The notes under the pieces were generated by a model, which was given only the letters and a program-made list of their open reading frames with translations, had not been told where the DNA came from and did no database searches. Position numbers and translations under genes: made by a program. Below are positions 18,910 through 27,530 of a DNA stretch of 64,000 nucleotides, piece after piece (the first letter of the stretch is position 1; each line of letters starts with the position of its first letter). Source of the stretch: CAYMPH01 sp964392365 (GTDB taxonomy: Bacteria; Spirochaetota; UBA4802; UBA5550); the NCBI GenBank assembly GCA_964392365.1, contig CAYMPH010000012.1, forward strand, positions 62,001 through 126,000, given 5' to 3'.

Positions 18910-18956
18910 TTGACAATTTTTAATACTTTTATAATTTGTTAACTAAACGGTTAGTT
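18910..18956 (+). promoter_or_regulatory. Promoter and operator of the TetR-efflux operon
   Basis: TTGACA (18910-18915) precedes TATAAT (18930-18935) with a short 14-base spacer; TAATTT at 18932 would give 16. AACTAA-ACGG-TTAGTT (18941-18956) is a perfect 6-bp inverted repeat just after the -10, 24 nt before the TetR start. Its place and symmetry fit a TetR autorepression site. Confidence 0.65.
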
Positions 18957-18980
18957 ATTAAAGTATTTAAAAGGCACATT

Positions 18981-19607
18981 ATGTCTGAAAAAACAAAAAC
19001 TGAAATAAAGATTATAAATGCAGCCATCTATGAATTCGCTCATTTCGGTCTTGCAGGCGCCCGTGTTGACAGAATTGCAAAAAGAGGAAAAGTTAACAAA
19101 GCGATGATTTATTACCATCATAAAAGCAAGGAAAAGCTGTATGAATCAATAATTTCAGATGCATATGATAATTTTTTCCAGAACATATTTATAGATACTC
19201 CAGGTAATTTAAAACCAGATATTCATATGGAAAATATTATAAAGAAGCTTCTATCCAAAACAAGCGAACTGGATATACTTTTCTTTCAGATTTTTCTAAA
19301 AGAAATTGCAGACGGTGCAAAATATATTAAAAAACTGGTACTCCAGCCCTTTATTCTTCCAATGATAACAACCATACAGGATCTCATTAAAAAAGGAAAT
19401 AATGAAAAAATTTTTAAAAATACTGACCATCTTTATGCTTTCATACCTATTGTAGGATCAATTTTAATATTTAATGTTATAAGATATATATCTAAGGGAA
19501 CGGATATGGAAAAGGTATTTTTCTCCGGCAACTATATAGAAAAATTTACCGAGAACATTCTGGATATATACATGAACGGAATTCTTGCAAGAAAGGAGGA
19601 AAAATGA
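18981..19607 (+). CDS. TetR-family transcriptional regulator
   Basis: The N-terminal helix-turn-helix is typical: IINAAIYEFAHFGLAGARVDRIAKRGKVNKAMIYYHHKSKEKLYESI. The rest (about 60-208) is the helical ligand-binding domain. I start at the ATG at 18981, preceded by AAAGG; the frame opens earlier but runs through the operator. It overlaps the TolC gene by ATGA and heads an efflux operon, so it is probably the local repressor responding to the exported compound. Confidence 0.92.
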   Translation: MSEKTKTEIKIINAAIYEFAHFGLAGARVDRIAKRGKVNKAMIYYHHKSKEKLYESIISDAYDNFFQNIFIDTPGNLKPDIHMENIIKKLLSKTSELDILFFQIFLKEIADGAKYIKKLVLQPFILPMITTIQDLIKKGNNEKIFKNTDHLYAFIPIVGSILIFNVIRYISKGTDMEKVFFSGNYIEKFTENILDIYMNGILARKEEK

Positions 19608-21019
19608 AAAAAATATTCCTGATATTATTTTTTGCAGCTTCTGCTATTTCACTGAACTCTTTAAATCAGATGAATAAATTATCAGCTTCAGAATCAAATC
19701 TGAAAAAAATAAATCTGCATACTGCAATCGAAATCGGACTGAAAAATAATCATGATTATAAAATAGCATTGCTTAAGCAGAAATCTGCAAAAGAAAAAAT
19801 AAATGCTGTATGGGGACAGCTTCTTCCTGTTATTGAATCTGAAGTTTCAGCTGCCGGCCAGTACGCTGAAAGCGGAATGATGAGCATGTCAGATGGAGCA
19901 TATGATATAAGAATTCTTCAGGTAAGATTTGGAATTAACCCGGGAGTATTTATAAATTCACTTCTGCATTCAAGAAAAGTCTACCAGACATCAAATGAAG
20001 AATTAAAAAAAATTAAAAGCGAAACAACAACTGCAATTATAAAAAGTTTCTTCTCTGTTATTGTTGCGTCTGAAATGGTTTCTTTAAGGAAGGAAAATAT
20101 CAGACTGCTTAATGAAAACCTGAAAGATGTTGAAAATATGTTCCGTACAGGCAGCGTTCCCAAATTCGATCTTCTTCAGTCTCAGGTGAGAGTAAAGGCT
20201 GAAGAACCGGCTTTGCTCGAAGCTGAAAACAATTTCCGAACCGCAGTTGATATATTCAACTACAATCTCGGATTGAACGAACCTGCATATATATCTGATG
20301 ATTCTGAAATAAATTCTGCATTCAGGCTTCCTGATGGAACCACTGATGATGCATTAACCAGGCTGATATCAGCAGCAATGAAAAACAGGCCTGAAATAGT
20401 TCAGATTAAACTTAAAAAAGAAATGAGCGGCTACATGAAAAATATGTATAATTCATACTGGATCTGGCCAACATTTTCTGTAACAGGAAATATCGGATAT
20501 TCGCAGAATCTTCTTAAACCTAATGATACAACATTACCGGCACAGTTCCAGTCAGCCATTAATGACATTAAGGGGACAAGTTCATGGCAGAATACCTGGC
20601 AGATAAGAGCTGCTGCAACATACAGATGGAGTTCGCTCATTCCTGCTGACACGAACTGGGCAAATAAAAGAGACGAAAAAATAAAAATGGAACAGGCGGA
20701 TGTTGAACTTATTAAAATCCAGAGGCTTGTTTCAATTTCAATTAAATCCGGATATTACGATCTTGTTACTGCGAGCAAAACAATTATTTCTCACAGGGAA
20801 AATGTTCAAAAGTCTGAAGAGGGACTTCGTATAGCAAAAGAAAGTTTCAAGGCCGGGATTATAAAAAATTCCGAGCTCTTGGCATCGCAGCTGTCACTTG
20901 GAGAGGCAAAAGCCGGCTATATAAATTCTGTTAATAAATACTATCTTGCCCTGGCTGATCTTCAGAGAGAAATCGGCCTTGATGATGAAAGCATAATTTT
21001 TGGAGGAAAAACAAAATGA
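19604..21019 (+). CDS. TolC-family outer-membrane efflux protein
   Basis: This 471-residue protein has an N-terminal signal peptide and two copies of the outer-membrane efflux repeat. The helices contain typical phrases (LRKENIRLLNENLKDVENMFRTGSVPKFDLLQSQVRV; AKESFKAGIIKNSELLASQ). It would form the trimeric exit duct for the ABC pump encoded next. It overlaps the TetR gene by 4 nt and the HlyD gene by 4 nt. Confidence 0.92.
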   Translation: MKKIFLILFFAASAISLNSLNQMNKLSASESNLKKINLHTAIEIGLKNNHDYKIALLKQKSAKEKINAVWGQLLPVIESEVSAAGQYAESGMMSMSDGAYDIRILQVRFGINPGVFINSLLHSRKVYQTSNEELKKIKSETTTAIIKSFFSVIVASEMVSLRKENIRLLNENLKDVENMFRTGSVPKFDLLQSQVRVKAEEPALLEAENNFRTAVDIFNYNLGLNEPAYISDDSEINSAFRLPDGTTDDALTRLISAAMKNRPEIVQIKLKKEMSGYMKNMYNSYWIWPTFSVTGNIGYSQNLLKPNDTTLPAQFQSAINDIKGTSSWQNTWQIRAAATYRWSSLIPADTNWANKRDEKIKMEQADVELIKIQRLVSISIKSGYYDLVTASKTIISHRENVQKSEEGLRIAKESFKAGIIKNSELLASQLSLGEAKAGYINSVNKYYLALADLQREIGLDDESIIFGGKTK

Positions 21020-21822
21020 ATAAAAAAATGAAAATAATTCCAATAGCAATAGTATTGGTCTGTTTTACTGCTGCTGTTTTATATTTTGATTTATTCAGAA
21101 AAGATTTTAATGATAAAAAAAAGTTAAACGGATCAGGTACAATTGAAGTAACTGAGATAAATATAAGCACGAAGATTGCAGGCAGAATAATAAGCATTCC
21201 CAAAGATGAAGGCGAAGCTATTGAAAAAGGCGATCTTGCAGTTAAGATAGACTTTGATGAAATAAATGCCCAGAAAAATTCTGCTGCAGCAAATCTCTCT
21301 AATGCAGGTAAAAATTTTGCAAGGGTCAAGGAGCTTTATAAAACAGGATCAATTTCCAAAAGGGATTTTGATAATGCTGAAGCAACATTCATTATGGCAA
21401 AAGCGAGCTTGGACAGAGTGAGTGCTTCAATGGAAAATGCTGTGATTTTTTCTCCTATCAGCGGCGTGATTCTTTCAAAGAATGTAGAGCCCGGCGAAAC
21501 AGCTTTTCCGGGAACGCCTATTATAACAATTGCAGATATTTCAAAACCATGGATAAAAATATATGTTCCTGAAAAACAGATTGGATTTGTAAAACTCGGA
21601 CAGAAAGCTTTCATTTATGTTGATTCATTTCCGGACAAGCCGTTTACAGGTAAAGTTACATCCATATCGAACAAGGCTGAATTTACACCAAAGACAATAC
21701 AGACAAAAGACGAACGTGTTAAGCTGATGTTTGCCGTAAAAATTGTAATTGAAAACAAAGACCTGTCTTTAAAACCCGGAATGCCTGCTGATGCTGAAAT
21801 CATCCTGGTTGATAAAAAATGA
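21016..21822 (+). CDS. HlyD-family membrane fusion protein (YbhG-like)
   Basis: This 268-residue periplasmic adaptor has one N-terminal membrane helix (about 5-24). A split biotinyl-lipoyl domain (SGTIEVTEINISTKIAGRI...; VIFSPISGVILSKNVEPGE) is separated by a short coiled hairpin, followed by a beta-barrel (PWIKIYVPEKQIGFVKLGQ). It links the inner-membrane ABC permeases to the TolC protein. It overlaps both neighbours by 4 nt. Confidence 0.92.
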   Translation: MNKKMKIIPIAIVLVCFTAAVLYFDLFRKDFNDKKKLNGSGTIEVTEINISTKIAGRIISIPKDEGEAIEKGDLAVKIDFDEINAQKNSAAANLSNAGKNFARVKELYKTGSISKRDFDNAEATFIMAKASLDRVSASMENAVIFSPISGVILSKNVEPGETAFPGTPIITIADISKPWIKIYVPEKQIGFVKLGQKAFIYVDSFPDKPFTGKVTSISNKAEFTPKTIQTKDERVKLMFAVKIVIENKDLSLKPGMPADAEIILVDKK

Positions 21823-22742
21823 TTTCTGTCGTAAACATAGCTAAATCTTTCGGGAATATCAAAGCTGTAAATAAAGTCAGTTTTGATTCTGCCGGAGGTG
21901 AGATATTCGGAATCGTAGGCCCGGATGGAGCAGGTAAAAGCACGCTTCTTCGTATGCTCTCAGCAATATTGCTGCCTGATTCAGGAACAATAGAAAAAAA
22001 TGGAGCCAATATTTTTAAAAACTCATCTGCTGTAAAAGAAAAAATTGCATACATGCCGCAGAGATTCGGCCTGTATGAAGATCTTACTGTTGAAGAAAAT
22101 ATTTATTTCTTCGGAAATCTCTTCAATGTTCCAAAAAATGAAATCCGGCTGAGATTAAAAAAGCTATACGAATTCAGCAGGCTCGGGCCGTTCAATACGA
22201 GAAAAGCCGGAGCGCTTTCAGGTGGGATGAAACAGAAGCTAGGACTTGCGTGCGCACTTGTTCACTCGCCTGAACTCATTCTGCTTGATGAACCAACCAA
22301 CGGAGTTGATCCTGTTTCAAGAAGAGAATTCTGGAAGATACTCTATGATCTTCTTGGTGAAGGCGTTACGATAATTGTTACAACAGCTTACCTTGATGAA
22401 GCTGAACGCTGCAGCAGAATAGCCCTGATGCACAATGGAAAATTCATACGAACCGGAAATCCTGCTGACATTAGAAAAAGTATAAAAAAGAAAATGCTGA
22501 ATTTCATGGTTGAAGATCCAATTAAAGCAGGAGATATTTTAAAAAAACATGACCGGCTCAGCGGAATGATACGCACCGGAAATTCATTAAAGTTTTTTAC
22601 AGATAATACAGCAAAAACCGGCAGCATGATTAAAAATATTTTAAAGAAAAACAGCATAATAATTCATTCTATGAAAATTGAGCCGCCTTCGCTTGAAGAC
22701 AGTTTTCTTGAAATTGTAAATACGGAGAATTTGATTGTTTAA
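21819..22742 (+). CDS. ABC transporter ATPase (YbhF N-half-like)
   Basis: This 307-residue ATPase has Walker A GPDGAGKST, Q-loop YMPQRFGLYEDLTVEEN, signature LSGGMKQKLGLACALVHSPE and Walker B LILLDEPTNGVDP. GPDGAGK and the Q-loop wording are close to the N-terminal half of E. coli YbhF, and the second ATPase of this operon matches the C-terminal half. The two probably form a heterodimer driving the paired permeases. Confidence 0.92.
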   Translation: MISVVNIAKSFGNIKAVNKVSFDSAGGEIFGIVGPDGAGKSTLLRMLSAILLPDSGTIEKNGANIFKNSSAVKEKIAYMPQRFGLYEDLTVEENIYFFGNLFNVPKNEIRLRLKKLYEFSRLGPFNTRKAGALSGGMKQKLGLACALVHSPELILLDEPTNGVDPVSRREFWKILYDLLGEGVTIIVTTAYLDEAERCSRIALMHNGKFIRTGNPADIRKSIKKKMLNFMVEDPIKAGDILKKHDRLSGMIRTGNSLKFFTDNTAKTGSMIKNILKKNSIIIHSMKIEPPSLEDSFLEIVNTENLIV

Positions 22743-23880
22743 ATCACTTGTTAGAATAGCTGCTATGGCGGATAAAGAATGGATTCATCTCAGAAGAGAT
22801 TTGAGAAGTCTTGTACTTGTAATTTTTCTTCCGCTGTTCATGATACTTCTTTTCGGATACGCACTTTCAGTTGATGTTAAACATGTGACAATTGCAATTA
22901 ATGATCAGGACAGAACACATCTTTCAAGAAGTTTCACAGAAAAATTTATGCAGACTGAATATTTTAAATTTATTAAATACGCAGAATCAAATAAGGAAAT
23001 AGATAAACTTATTGATAAAGGCTTTATTACTCTTGCTCTTGTTATTCCGCCGAACTTTGAAAAAGATTTCAAAGCGGGAAAAGCCGCAAATCTTCAGGTT
23101 CTGATAGACGGATCAGATTCGAACACAGCAACTATCGCTCTGGGATATTTAAAAGGAATCACATTCCAGTTTAACAAGGAGATACAGACACAGGAACTCA
23201 AGAAAATCGGTATAACTGAAGTAAAAGAACCGATCGATATACGGACAAGGGTATGGTATAACCCGGAAATGAGAAGCAGCAATTTCATTATCCCGGGATT
23301 AATTGTTCTGATACTTGCAATAATATCAGCCCTGACAACTTCCCTGACCATAGCACGTGAGTGGGAAATGGGAACAATGGAGACTCTTATAACAACTCCG
23401 GTGAAAGGATTTGAAATTATAATCGGAAAGCTTATTCCATATATTTTCATAGGACTTTTTAATGTTTTCCTTGCTCTTTCAGTCGGATATTTTCTTTTCG
23501 ATGTTCCTCTCAAAGGAAGCTTTTTTGAGCTCTCAATGATATCAATACTTTTTCTAATCGGCACTTCCGGAATTGGTCTGCTGATTTCAGCTTTAACTAA
23601 AAATCAGCTTCTGTCAGTACAGCTCGCGAGTTTTATAACATATCTGCCGTCTTTCCTTTTATCCGGTTATATGTTCCCTATAAAAAATATGCCGGCGGTA
23701 GTGCAGTTCGTAACATTCTTTATTCCTGCAAGATATCTGATTACTGTATCAAAAGGAATTGTTCAGAAAGGTACAGCCTATTATATGCTCTGGACCGAAA
23801 TTATATTTTTAACAATTTTTGCTTTTTTTGTTATAACTATTAATCTGATAACATTCAAAACAAGACTTCCCAGAAAATAG
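22735..23880 (+). CDS. ABC-2 type permease (YbhS/YbhR-like), first
   Basis: This 381-residue protein has one N-terminal helix, a large periplasmic loop of about 150 residues, and five C-terminal helices. It contains the ABC-2 motif REWEMGTMETLITTPVKGFEIIIGK. The start is a TTG at 22735 with GGAG 7 nt upstream, overlapping the ATPase gene by 8 nt. It pairs with the next permease as the membrane part of a drug or lipid exporter. The substrate cannot be read from sequence. Confidence 0.9.
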   Translation: MFKSLVRIAAMADKEWIHLRRDLRSLVLVIFLPLFMILLFGYALSVDVKHVTIAINDQDRTHLSRSFTEKFMQTEYFKFIKYAESNKEIDKLIDKGFITLALVIPPNFEKDFKAGKAANLQVLIDGSDSNTATIALGYLKGITFQFNKEIQTQELKKIGITEVKEPIDIRTRVWYNPEMRSSNFIIPGLIVLILAIISALTTSLTIAREWEMGTMETLITTPVKGFEIIIGKLIPYIFIGLFNVFLALSVGYFLFDVPLKGSFFELSMISILFLIGTSGIGLLISALTKNQLLSVQLASFITYLPSFLLSGYMFPIKNMPAVVQFVTFFIPARYLITVSKGIVQKGTAYYMLWTEIIFLTIFAFFVITINLITFKTRLPRK

Positions 23881-23886
23881 GAAAAA

Positions 23887-25080
23887 ATGAAAAGCCCGAT
23901 AAGACTATACATATTAAAAACCATGATTAGAAAAGAAGCAAATGAACTGAAGCGTGACTGGAGCATGAAACGTGTTCTTTTCGGAGCTCCGATTGCAATG
24001 ATACTTCTTTTCGGATATGCAGTAAACAATGATGTCAGGGATATTACTCTATCAGTGCTTGACAGGGACAAAACTGCTCTAAGCAGATCCATTGTGGAAA
24101 AATTCACAGCATCCGGATATTTTGTCCTGCATTCGAACCTGGAATCTCCTAAAGATATCAACAGGCTGATTGATTCAGACCAGGTTGAAGTTTTCCTGTA
24201 TATAGAAAACGGACTTACAAAAAAAATCAAATCCGGCAGGGACGCGTCAGTTCAGATAATTCTCGACGGCGCGGACACGAGCAGGGCAGCTGTTATATCA
24301 GCATATGTGAATGAAATTATGAATGATATTTTTTTCAAACAGTTTTCCCAGAAAATAAAAATCGAAGTCCTCAGAAAATCTGCAATGAACATGACTGATG
24401 ATATTGCTGAAACACAGGATGGATTTAAAATAAAAAAAGGAATTGTTTTAAATGAAAGAATTTTTTTCAATCCAACATTAAAAAGCCGAAACTTTTTCCT
24501 GCCCGGCGTAATTGCCATGATCATTACCGTTGTAACAGTAATGCTTACTGCAATGTCAATTGTAAAAGAAAGGGAAAACGGCACTATAGAACAGATTGTT
24601 GTATCTCCGATCAAACCTGTAGAATTTATTCTGGGCAAGACCATGCTGTTTGCTATTATCGGACTCATCGACATTCTTGTTGTTTCTCTAATTACAATTC
24701 TCTGGTTTGAAATTCCATTTAACGGCAGTATAACTTTTCTTTTAGTCACAGGTTTTTTCCACATAATGACAGTTCTCTCAGTCGGGATATTTATTTCTTC
24801 AATTTCAAAAACACAGCAGCAGGCAATGCTTTCAGTTTTCCTTTTTATTATTCCATCGATACTTCTCTCAGGATTTATTTTCCCAATTTACGCAATGCCT
24901 GAACCGGCACAGATCATTACTTATGTCAATCCGCTCAGATACTACATGAGTATACTCAGGGGAATTTTTCTGAAAGGAACGGGCATTGTGGAACACTGGT
25001 CCGACCTTGTTGCTCTGATCGTATTCGGCGTGGTGCTTATCATTTTCAGCACAAGAAGACTTTCAAGGAGACTCGGCTGA
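23887..25080 (+). CDS. ABC-2 type permease (YbhS/YbhR-like), second
   Basis: This 397-residue paralogue of the preceding gene has the same topology: one helix, a long periplasmic domain and five helices. Its motif is KERENGTIEQIVVSPIKPVEFILGK. The two share blocks such as LFGYA and the C-terminal YXNPLRYY/FIPARYL region. It begins 6 nt after the first permease and ends 1 nt before the second ATPase. Confidence 0.9.
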   Translation: MKSPIRLYILKTMIRKEANELKRDWSMKRVLFGAPIAMILLFGYAVNNDVRDITLSVLDRDKTALSRSIVEKFTASGYFVLHSNLESPKDINRLIDSDQVEVFLYIENGLTKKIKSGRDASVQIILDGADTSRAAVISAYVNEIMNDIFFKQFSQKIKIEVLRKSAMNMTDDIAETQDGFKIKKGIVLNERIFFNPTLKSRNFFLPGVIAMIITVVTVMLTAMSIVKERENGTIEQIVVSPIKPVEFILGKTMLFAIIGLIDILVVSLITILWFEIPFNGSITFLLVTGFFHIMTVLSVGIFISSISKTQQQAMLSVFLFIIPSILLSGFIFPIYAMPEPAQIITYVNPLRYYMSILRGIFLKGTGIVEHWSDLVALIVFGVVLIIFSTRRLSRRLG

Positions 25081-25081
25081 T

Positions 25082-26044
25082 ATGAAAAGGCAATCGAATA
25101 TATTTACTGAAGTAATCAAAGAAGATACTGTCCGGGTTGAAAATCTCCGAAAGGAATTCGGAAATTTTGTCGCCGTGAATAATATATCTTTTTCAGTCAA
25201 GAAAGGAGAGATATTCGGGTTTCTCGGACCTAACGGGGCAGGAAAAAGTACGACTATTAAAATGCTATGTGGAATCCTTATGCCTGGAGGCGGCAAAGGT
25301 TCAGTAAACGGATTTGATATTATCAATGAGCAGGATCAGATTAAAAACAGTATAGGATACATGTCGCAGAAATTTTCATTATACGACGACCTCACCACGA
25401 CAGAGAACCTTGAGTTTTTCGGGGGAATATACGGGCTTGATCACAGAACATTAAGGCACAATATGAAAATGGTCATTGATCTCGCCGGGATCGGAGCCAG
25501 AAAAAACGATCTTGTAAAAATGCTTCCAGGCGGAATAAAACAAAGGCTTTCACTCGGATGTGCCATCCTGCACGACCCTCCCATTCTTTTTCTTGATGAA
25601 CCCACAAGCGGTGTTGATCCTATTATGAGACGCAACTTCTGGGATATCATTTATAAATTTTCCGAAATGGGAAAGACCATATTTGTAACAACCCACTACA
25701 TGGATGAAGCTGAACACTGCGACAGAATCGCCCTTATTATTTCAGGATCAATAATTGCTCTTGATTCTCCTGAAAAATTAAAGGATGGGCTGAAATATAA
25801 AGTATATGCACTTGAAGTGGAAAACTTTCTTAAAATATTTGATACAGTCTCATCAATGAAAGGAATTTCAGAAGCTGCAGTTTTCGGAAGTAACATACAC
25901 ATTCTCTGCGATAAAAAAATGGACATTAGAAAAGAACTGGCATTGGTTTTAAAAAAATCCGGCGTCAAAAGTTACAGCCTGCATGAAATCCGCCCCACGC
26001 TTGAAGACGTTTTTGTAACCAGTGCAAGAGAGCATGGAGTATAA
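25082..26044 (+). CDS. ABC transporter ATPase (YbhF C-half-like)
   Basis: This 320-residue ATPase has Walker A GPNGAGKST, Q-loop YMSQKFSLYDDLTTTEN, Walker B ILFLDEPTSGVDP and switch His THYMDEAEHCD. The signature is LPGGIKQRLSLGCAILHDP, with Pro in place of the usual Ser; E. coli YbhF has a similar change (LPLG) in its C-half. This supports a split YbhF arrangement with one non-standard ATP site. Last gene of the operon. Confidence 0.92.
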   Translation: MKRQSNIFTEVIKEDTVRVENLRKEFGNFVAVNNISFSVKKGEIFGFLGPNGAGKSTTIKMLCGILMPGGGKGSVNGFDIINEQDQIKNSIGYMSQKFSLYDDLTTTENLEFFGGIYGLDHRTLRHNMKMVIDLAGIGARKNDLVKMLPGGIKQRLSLGCAILHDPPILFLDEPTSGVDPIMRRNFWDIIYKFSEMGKTIFVTTHYMDEAEHCDRIALIISGSIIALDSPEKLKDGLKYKVYALEVENFLKIFDTVSSMKGISEAAVFGSNIHILCDKKMDIRKELALVLKKSGVKSYSLHEIRPTLEDVFVTSAREHGV

Positions 26045-26231
26045 AAAAATTTGTCAGAAACAGTATTAATTTGCACTTATTATTATAATCAAAGTATAAA
26101 TTGCATAAGATATTACTAATACAATAACTCTATAATCAGCATAATTAATAATAGACTATTCAGAATCAATAATTTGACTTCATTACAAAAAATTTGTATA
26201 TTAATAATTAGTGCATTCGGAGGATTTTAAA

Positions 26232-27365
26232 ATGAAAAAAATATATTTACTGTTTCTAATATTATTTACGATAATATCGTTCACAAAAAATTCAAATGCA
26301 ATAACTGTAACAGTTACTTTACCTGCTGCAACTACAGGCATCCCTGCAGTTGATAATGCTCTAACAACTCAAGCAATTGCTCTTAGCAATCAGTTAACTC
26401 AAGATTTAAATAACAGTTTTGGTAGTCTGAATCAACTCTCAATGGGAATGTCAAATGCTAATGCATACAGTTCCGGCTCAAGCTCATTAAATGGATACCA
26501 GGGTTATAAAATCTGGGCTGCCACAATTGGAGTTTTAGGGACTACTCAATTAAACACATACAATATAAATAAAATAAATACAATTTTTAAATCTTTTGCT
26601 GATGATGGAGATATATATTTAGGTATTGGTGCAGGGGCTTCAGTTAATATCGGGATTCATCTAGGACACTTTATCAAACCCCTTGACGGACTGTATGTTA
26701 ATTTAAAAATCATGTATCTTCCTGCAATTCCAATACCTCTTGGAAATATTGGTAAAATTACACCTTCAAATATCACTGCTGGTGCAGGAATTAATTATCA
26801 ACTTGTTAAAAGAAAGGAATGGGTTGGAGGACTTTTCGGATGGGGAGGTTTATCTATTGGGTCAGGATTTTATTATATTAATAATGATATGAGAGTTGAA
26901 TTAAACAAATTAAGTTCAATATCAACAGTAATTTCAGCACCATATGTTTTCTCTATTTCACCTACTGTCAATTTTCTAATAAAAAATAACACTTTTACAA
27001 TCCCAATTGATTTAATTACTTCAATCAAACTTCTATGGATTTTAAATATAACTGCAGGAGTAGGTTTTGATTTTAACTTTGGAACAACTTCAATTGCTAT
27101 TAATAATAATAATGAATTAAGAATTAAAAATTCATCAACAGGTGCTGATGTTACATCAACTCCAGGTTCAGTAAATCTTTCATTAAATCCAACACAGCCG
27201 CCTGCTATATTTACGCCTAAAATAATGCTTGGTTTAGGATTAAAAATCTGGGCAATTGTAATTGATATTCCTGTAACATTCTATTTTCCGATTCATCAGA
27301 ATATTCCAATGAGTCAGTCCGGTGTTGGCATCAGTGCTGGTGTAACTATCGGAGCTGTGTGGTAG
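26232..27365 (+). CDS. Predicted outer-membrane beta-barrel protein
   Basis: This 377-residue protein has a clear signal peptide (MKKIYLLFLILFTIISF, cleaved near SNA). Gly- and aromatic-rich alternating strands follow, ending with Trp, as in outer-membrane barrels. Ser/Asn/Thr-rich stretches lie near the N-terminus. The ATG at 26232 has GGAGG 8 nt upstream; a GTG at 26211 is less likely. Codon use is more AT-rich than neighbours. I do not recognise a named family. Confidence 0.75.
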   Translation: MKKIYLLFLILFTIISFTKNSNAITVTVTLPAATTGIPAVDNALTTQAIALSNQLTQDLNNSFGSLNQLSMGMSNANAYSSGSSSLNGYQGYKIWAATIGVLGTTQLNTYNINKINTIFKSFADDGDIYLGIGAGASVNIGIHLGHFIKPLDGLYVNLKIMYLPAIPIPLGNIGKITPSNITAGAGINYQLVKRKEWVGGLFGWGGLSIGSGFYYINNDMRVELNKLSSISTVISAPYVFSISPTVNFLIKNNTFTIPIDLITSIKLLWILNITAGVGFDFNFGTTSIAINNNNELRIKNSSTGADVTSTPGSVNLSLNPTQPPAIFTPKIMLGLGLKIWAIVIDIPVTFYFPIHQNIPMSQSGVGISAGVTIGAVW

Positions 27366-27385
27366 GAGAAACAAGGCAAGTCATT

Positions 27386-27508
27386 GTCATCCCCGCAAAA
27401 ACGGGAATCTAATTACATGAATAGATTGTTCTGATAATAATAATTTCAACATAAGAATATTAGTTTTATTTATAATAAAATCTGGATCCCCGCTTTTGCG
27501 GGGATGAC
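27386..27508. repeat. Inverted pair of CATCCCCGC-type palindromes
   Basis: GTCATCCCCGC...GGGAATCT (27386-27410) and its inverse GGATCCCCGC...GCGGGGATGAC (27481-27508) flank about 70 AT-rich bases between convergent genes. They are relatives of the palindrome at 8880. The second has a strong CCCCGC/GCGGGG stem. They may act as a bidirectional terminator for the barrel gene and valS. Confidence 0.75.
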
Positions 27509-27530
27509 AAAAATTTTACACTAATTGTTT

